Assembly: GCA_947461185.1 (NCBI GenBank) | Contig: CANHJY010000064.1 | Location: 1-8,903 of the forward strand | Direction of reading: 5' to 3' | DNA: 8,903 nt | Source: Flavobacteriales bacterium | Lineage (GTDB): Bacteria; Bacteroidota; Bacteroidia; Flavobacteriales_D; Crocinitomicaceae | In this document: positions 6,507 through 8,903 of the stretch, one piece after another | Layout of the letters: every line of letters starts with the position of its first letter | Numbering within the stretch: position 1 is the stretch's first letter | Made by a program: the position numbers and the translations under genes | Notes under the pieces: generated by a model | Database searches by the model: none | The model's input: the letters and a program-made list of their open reading frames with translations, nothing else | Told to the model about the DNA's origin: nothing

Positions 6507-6654
6507 AGTATTGAGAAGTTATTAAATAATTTAAAAATAAAATTAAGTAATAATAATCAATAATTTTATTTTGTGAAAATAACTGTTTTCAAATTTTAAA
6601 AAATACAACTTTCTTCTAAAAAAAGTATTTAAATGTTATGTAAACCATCTATTT

Positions 6655-6688
6655 AAAGTTGGGTTTAAGTGTTTTCCAATCCAACTTT
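6655..6688 (+). repeat. Orphan hairpin, 11-bp stem
   Basis: AAAGTTGGGTT (6655-6665) pairs with AATCCAACTTT (6678-6688) across a 12-base loop, with one G-U pair on the plus-strand RNA; three T (six counting the end of the arm) complete the tail. On the minus strand the same pair becomes an A-C mismatch, so the structure favours plus-strand RNA, although no plus-strand gene ends here. It may be a backup terminator or the 3' end of an unseen small RNA. Confidence 0.4.
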
Positions 6689-6705
6689 TTTAATGCCTTA
6701 CTTCT

Positions 6706-6737
6706 AAAAACAACAAACCCCTCTATTGAGGGGTTTG
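6706..6737 (-). terminator. Intrinsic terminator of the S9 peptidase gene
   Basis: A perfect 10-bp stem, CAAACCCCTC (6714-6723) with GAGGGGTTTG (6728-6737), around a four-base loop. On the minus strand it is followed by TTGTTTTT. It begins 16 bases after the stop codon of the peptidase gene (6754). Confidence 0.9.
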
Positions 6738-6753
6738 CTATATACTAATTGGA

Positions 6754-8903
6754 TTACTTATCCTTGGGCTTATCCCGCTGCATTTGCACCATGTCCACCG
6801 GAGGTGGTGCAGTATCACCCAACAGGTGCGCTACAAAGTAATCGCCCATCTTCCAGAAGAAGTATTCGGTCATGTCCCCATACCCATGACGCTGACCAGG
6901 GAGTAGCACAAATTCAAAACGCTTTCCAGCCTTAATCAAGGCATTGGCCATGCGGATGGTGCCAGCCGGATGCACATTATTGTCTACATCACCCGTGCTC
7001 AGCATCAGATGTCCCTTTAGGTTTTTAGCCAGGTCTGGATTTTTCTCAATTTGATACACAAAGGTGGTATCCCCGCTTGGCAAGATTCTCTCCTGCACCC
7101 CATGGTGCTTCTCCGACCACCAGCGGTTGTAAATGTTATTTTCGTGGTTTCCCGCAGAGGAAACGGCCACTTTAAATACGTCCGGATATACCAACATCGC
7201 AGCAGTGGACATAAATCCACCTCCAGAATGCCCCTGGATCCCTACCTTGTGTCGATCGATAAAAGAATGGCGATCAGCTAATTGCTCCACAGCTGCCTTT
7301 TTATCTGCCAATCCGTAATCACGCAAGTCTCCATAGCCAAAATTGTGGTACCACTTGGATCTAGCCGGATGTCCACCTCGGTTGCCCAATGTCACCACCA
7401 CAAAGCCAAACTGCGCCAAGCGATCCGTGCGGTCCATCCCACGACCAAACGACTTGTTGACCGCCTCCGTCTGTGGACCAGGATACACATATTGGATCAT
7501 AGGGTAGCTGCGCGTTGAGTCAAAATCAAAAGGCTTGTACATCACGCCAAACAAGTCAGTGATGCCGTCGTCAGCCTTGAAGGTAAAAGGCTCAGGAAAC
7601 TGGTATCCCGCCGCCATGAGCTGGCTCAGATCTGCCGTCTCCAAATCCATGATTTTGGAACCATTTCGATCGTAGAGCACCGAGGCTGGCACCGTGTTCA
7701 CTCGAGAAAAATTCGATACAAAATAGGAAGCTGGATCATTGATACTGATTTCATGGTTGAAGTCTCCTTTATTCAGCAGGGTAACAGCTCCCCCATCCAG
7801 AGACACGGAATACAAGTGCTCGTAGTACGGATCCTCTCCTTTTTCACGACCATTGGCGGTAAAATACAATTTACGTAACCCTATATCTACTCGCGCAGCA
7901 CCTGCTGCATGGTAAGGACCTGAGGTAAGTTGACGCTTAAAGGATCCATCCTTTCCATAGAGGTAAAAATGTCCCCAACCATCACGCTCCGACCACCAAA
8001 CGAGGTCATTGCCTACCAACTCTGGTTTTTCAAAATCGATGTAGGTATTGCTTCTTTCTTCGATGAGCACTTCTTTCTGGTTGGTCTTCAAATTCCAACG
8101 CAAGACATCCACACGCTTCAGGTCACGAGAGGTCAAGGCAAAGTAAAATTCATTGGTATTCCCTAACCAGGTAGTCGGTCTAAAGTCATCGTCCCGGGTA
8201 TTGGCTGCAGGGGTAGTGGACCAAAGCGAGACCGTCTGGTCTTTAAAAGTGGAAATTGGCAAGTCGCTCAACTTCTGAGTTTCAAAGGAATAATGGATCA
8301 AGTCAGATATCGGCTGCTCCTTCTCCCCTGGCATGGCATACTTGTAGGTTTCCAAAGTAGGTCTAGGATCTCGGGTGTTGTGAATCACCCAAAGGTCCTT
8401 CACCTTACGCTGATCCGTACGGGTCAGGATAAACTGCTTGCTGTCTGTACTCCAAAGAACAGGCGCACGTTTCCGATCGTTTTTCTTTTTTTCAACCTCT
8501 ACATTGTCTTCTCCTCGATCTCCCCAGCCATATTCGTAATCCGCCACTCCATCGGTGGTCAGTGCTTGTTCCACCAACGTGGTATCCTTCAAATCCTTAA
8601 CGGCCTTCAAGAAATTGGCTTTATCCATCCAATACAGGTTGAAATTTTTTACATACACCACCTTGGAGGAGTCAGGAGCAATATTGGCCCATGCGAGACG
8701 GGTAGGCTCCTTTACAGTTTCGATTTCTTTGAGTTGCTGGGAAGTCAAATTGAATTGAAAGGTGTGCACCTTCTTCTCCAGGGAATCTTTTGCATTTTTA
8801 TTTTTAGCTTTTAACTCAGTCCAGTCCTTTTTCAGTACATCAGCTGTACTTTTTACAGTGAATTGGAGGGTGTTTTCGTCACCTAGCAACTTCATGTTGT
8901 CCA
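6754..8903 (-). CDS. S9 family (DPP-IV-type) serine peptidase, N-terminus cut by window edge
   Basis: The frame is open at the right edge: D-N precede the first in-window Met (codon 8893-8895), so the true start lies outside. Numbering from that Met, 713 residues are present. About 1-430 are beta-propeller repeats (DPP-IV N-terminal domain), for example WSTDSKQFILTRTD, WWSERDGWGHFYLY and LYSVSLDGG. About 435-695 are the prolyl-oligopeptidase alpha/beta-hydrolase domain. The catalytic triad is visible: Ser557 in GHSGGG, Asp638 in GDVDNNVH and His670 in GQRHGYG; Asn640 matches the substrate-binding Asn after the Asp in DPP IV. The usual DWVYEEE segment that anchors the substrate N-terminus is not seen; the matching region reads ADYEYGWGDRGED (118-130), so strict dipeptidyl-peptidase activity is not assured. 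The tail (696-713) is Pro/Lys-rich. It is probably secreted or periplasmic and would release short peptides for nutrition. Its GC content is clearly higher than that of genes to the left. Confidence 0.93.
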   Translation of the reverse strand, partial: DNMKLLGDENTLQFTVKSTADVLKKDWTELKAKNKNAKDSLEKKVHTFQFNLTSQQLKEIETVKEPTRLAWANIAPDSSKVVYVKNFNLYWMDKANFLKAVKDLKDTTLVEQALTTDGVADYEYGWGDRGEDNVEVEKKKNDRKRAPVLWSTDSKQFILTRTDQRKVKDLWVIHNTRDPRPTLETYKYAMPGEKEQPISDLIHYSFETQKLSDLPISTFKDQTVSLWSTTPAANTRDDDFRPTTWLGNTNEFYFALTSRDLKRVDVLRWNLKTNQKEVLIEERSNTYIDFEKPELVGNDLVWWSERDGWGHFYLYGKDGSFKRQLTSGPYHAAGAARVDIGLRKLYFTANGREKGEDPYYEHLYSVSLDGGAVTLLNKGDFNHEISINDPASYFVSNFSRVNTVPASVLYDRNGSKIMDLETADLSQLMAAGYQFPEPFTFKADDGITDLFGVMYKPFDFDSTRSYPMIQYVYPGPQTEAVNKSFGRGMDRTDRLAQFGFVVVTLGNRGGHPARSKWYHNFGYGDLRDYGLADKKAAVEQLADRHSFIDRHKVGIQGHSGGGFMSTAAMLVYPDVFKVAVSSAGNHENNIYNRWWSEKHHGVQERILPSGDTTFVYQIEKNPDLAKNLKGHLMLSTGDVDNNVHPAGTIRMANALIKAGKRFEFVLLPGQRHGYGDMTEYFFWKMGDYFVAHLLGDTAPPPVDMVQMQRDKPKDK

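Noticed and set aside
6507..6600. Bacteroidota housekeeping promoter (TTG / TAnnTTTG) before the nine-span protein gene
   Set aside because: Several partial -7 matches exist in this AT-rich stretch but none has a TTG at acceptable spacing, so no position can be supported.
8293..8814. Plus-strand frame of 173 residues opposite the peptidase
   Set aside because: The minus strand is a clear beta-propeller coding sequence; this long shadow frame is favoured by its higher GC content.

Overview
The window looks like a chromosomal segment of a Bacteroidota bacterium, possibly Cytophagales, though the genus cannot be fixed from the sequence. The grounds are Bacteroidota-style lipoproteins (Cys followed by Ser and acidic residues), AT-rich spacers without clear Shine-Dalgarno sequences, a DUF4280 PAAR-like protein and a large secreted-type S9 peptidase. 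There are no rRNA or tRNA genes, CRISPR arrays or insertion sequences.

Layout. (1) Positions 1-2685, minus strand: a tightly packed three-gene operon. It reads from a YHYH lipoprotein (1714-2685), through a larger YHYH protein that looks like a fusion of a membrane protein with a lipoprotein (386-1714), to a MORN/YwqK-repeat lipoprotein (1-389) that runs off the left edge. The genes overlap by 1 and 4 bases. (2) Positions 2800-4073, plus strand, divergent from the first operon: an ECF sigma factor, a 90-residue single-span membrane protein and a 152-residue membrane-anchored periplasmic helical protein. In size and architecture they resemble the CnrH, CnrY and CnrX metal-sensing proteins of Cupriavidus. 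(3) Positions 4248-6506, minus strand: a DUF4280 PAAR-like protein and an unrecognised nine-span membrane protein with a C-terminal SH3-like domain. (4) Positions 6754-8903, minus strand: the C-terminal 715 or so residues of an S9 (DPP-IV-type) peptidase, cut by the right edge and ending at a strong intrinsic terminator.

How the genes may work together. The 114-base divergent spacer 2686-2799 carries the same two-part element in front of both operons: CGAAGRATT, ten bases, AATCATCTAA. Each copy points toward its own gene with identical spacing, and the shape fits an ECF sigma promoter (GAAG, 17 bases, CATC). The simplest reading is that the sigma factor drives both itself and the YHYH/MORN operon. 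The 90-residue protein would hold it at the membrane and the CnrX/Spy-like protein would sense a periplasmic signal, perhaps a metal. The outputs would be envelope lipoproteins rich in paired Tyr-His-Tyr-His motifs. This is the best candidate for an undescribed system here. The motif and gene order are read directly from the sequence; the metal and the regulatory wiring are inference.

The PAAR-like gene, the SH3 membrane protein and the peptidase show no clear functional link to this system. The peptidase gene is visibly richer in GC than the rest.
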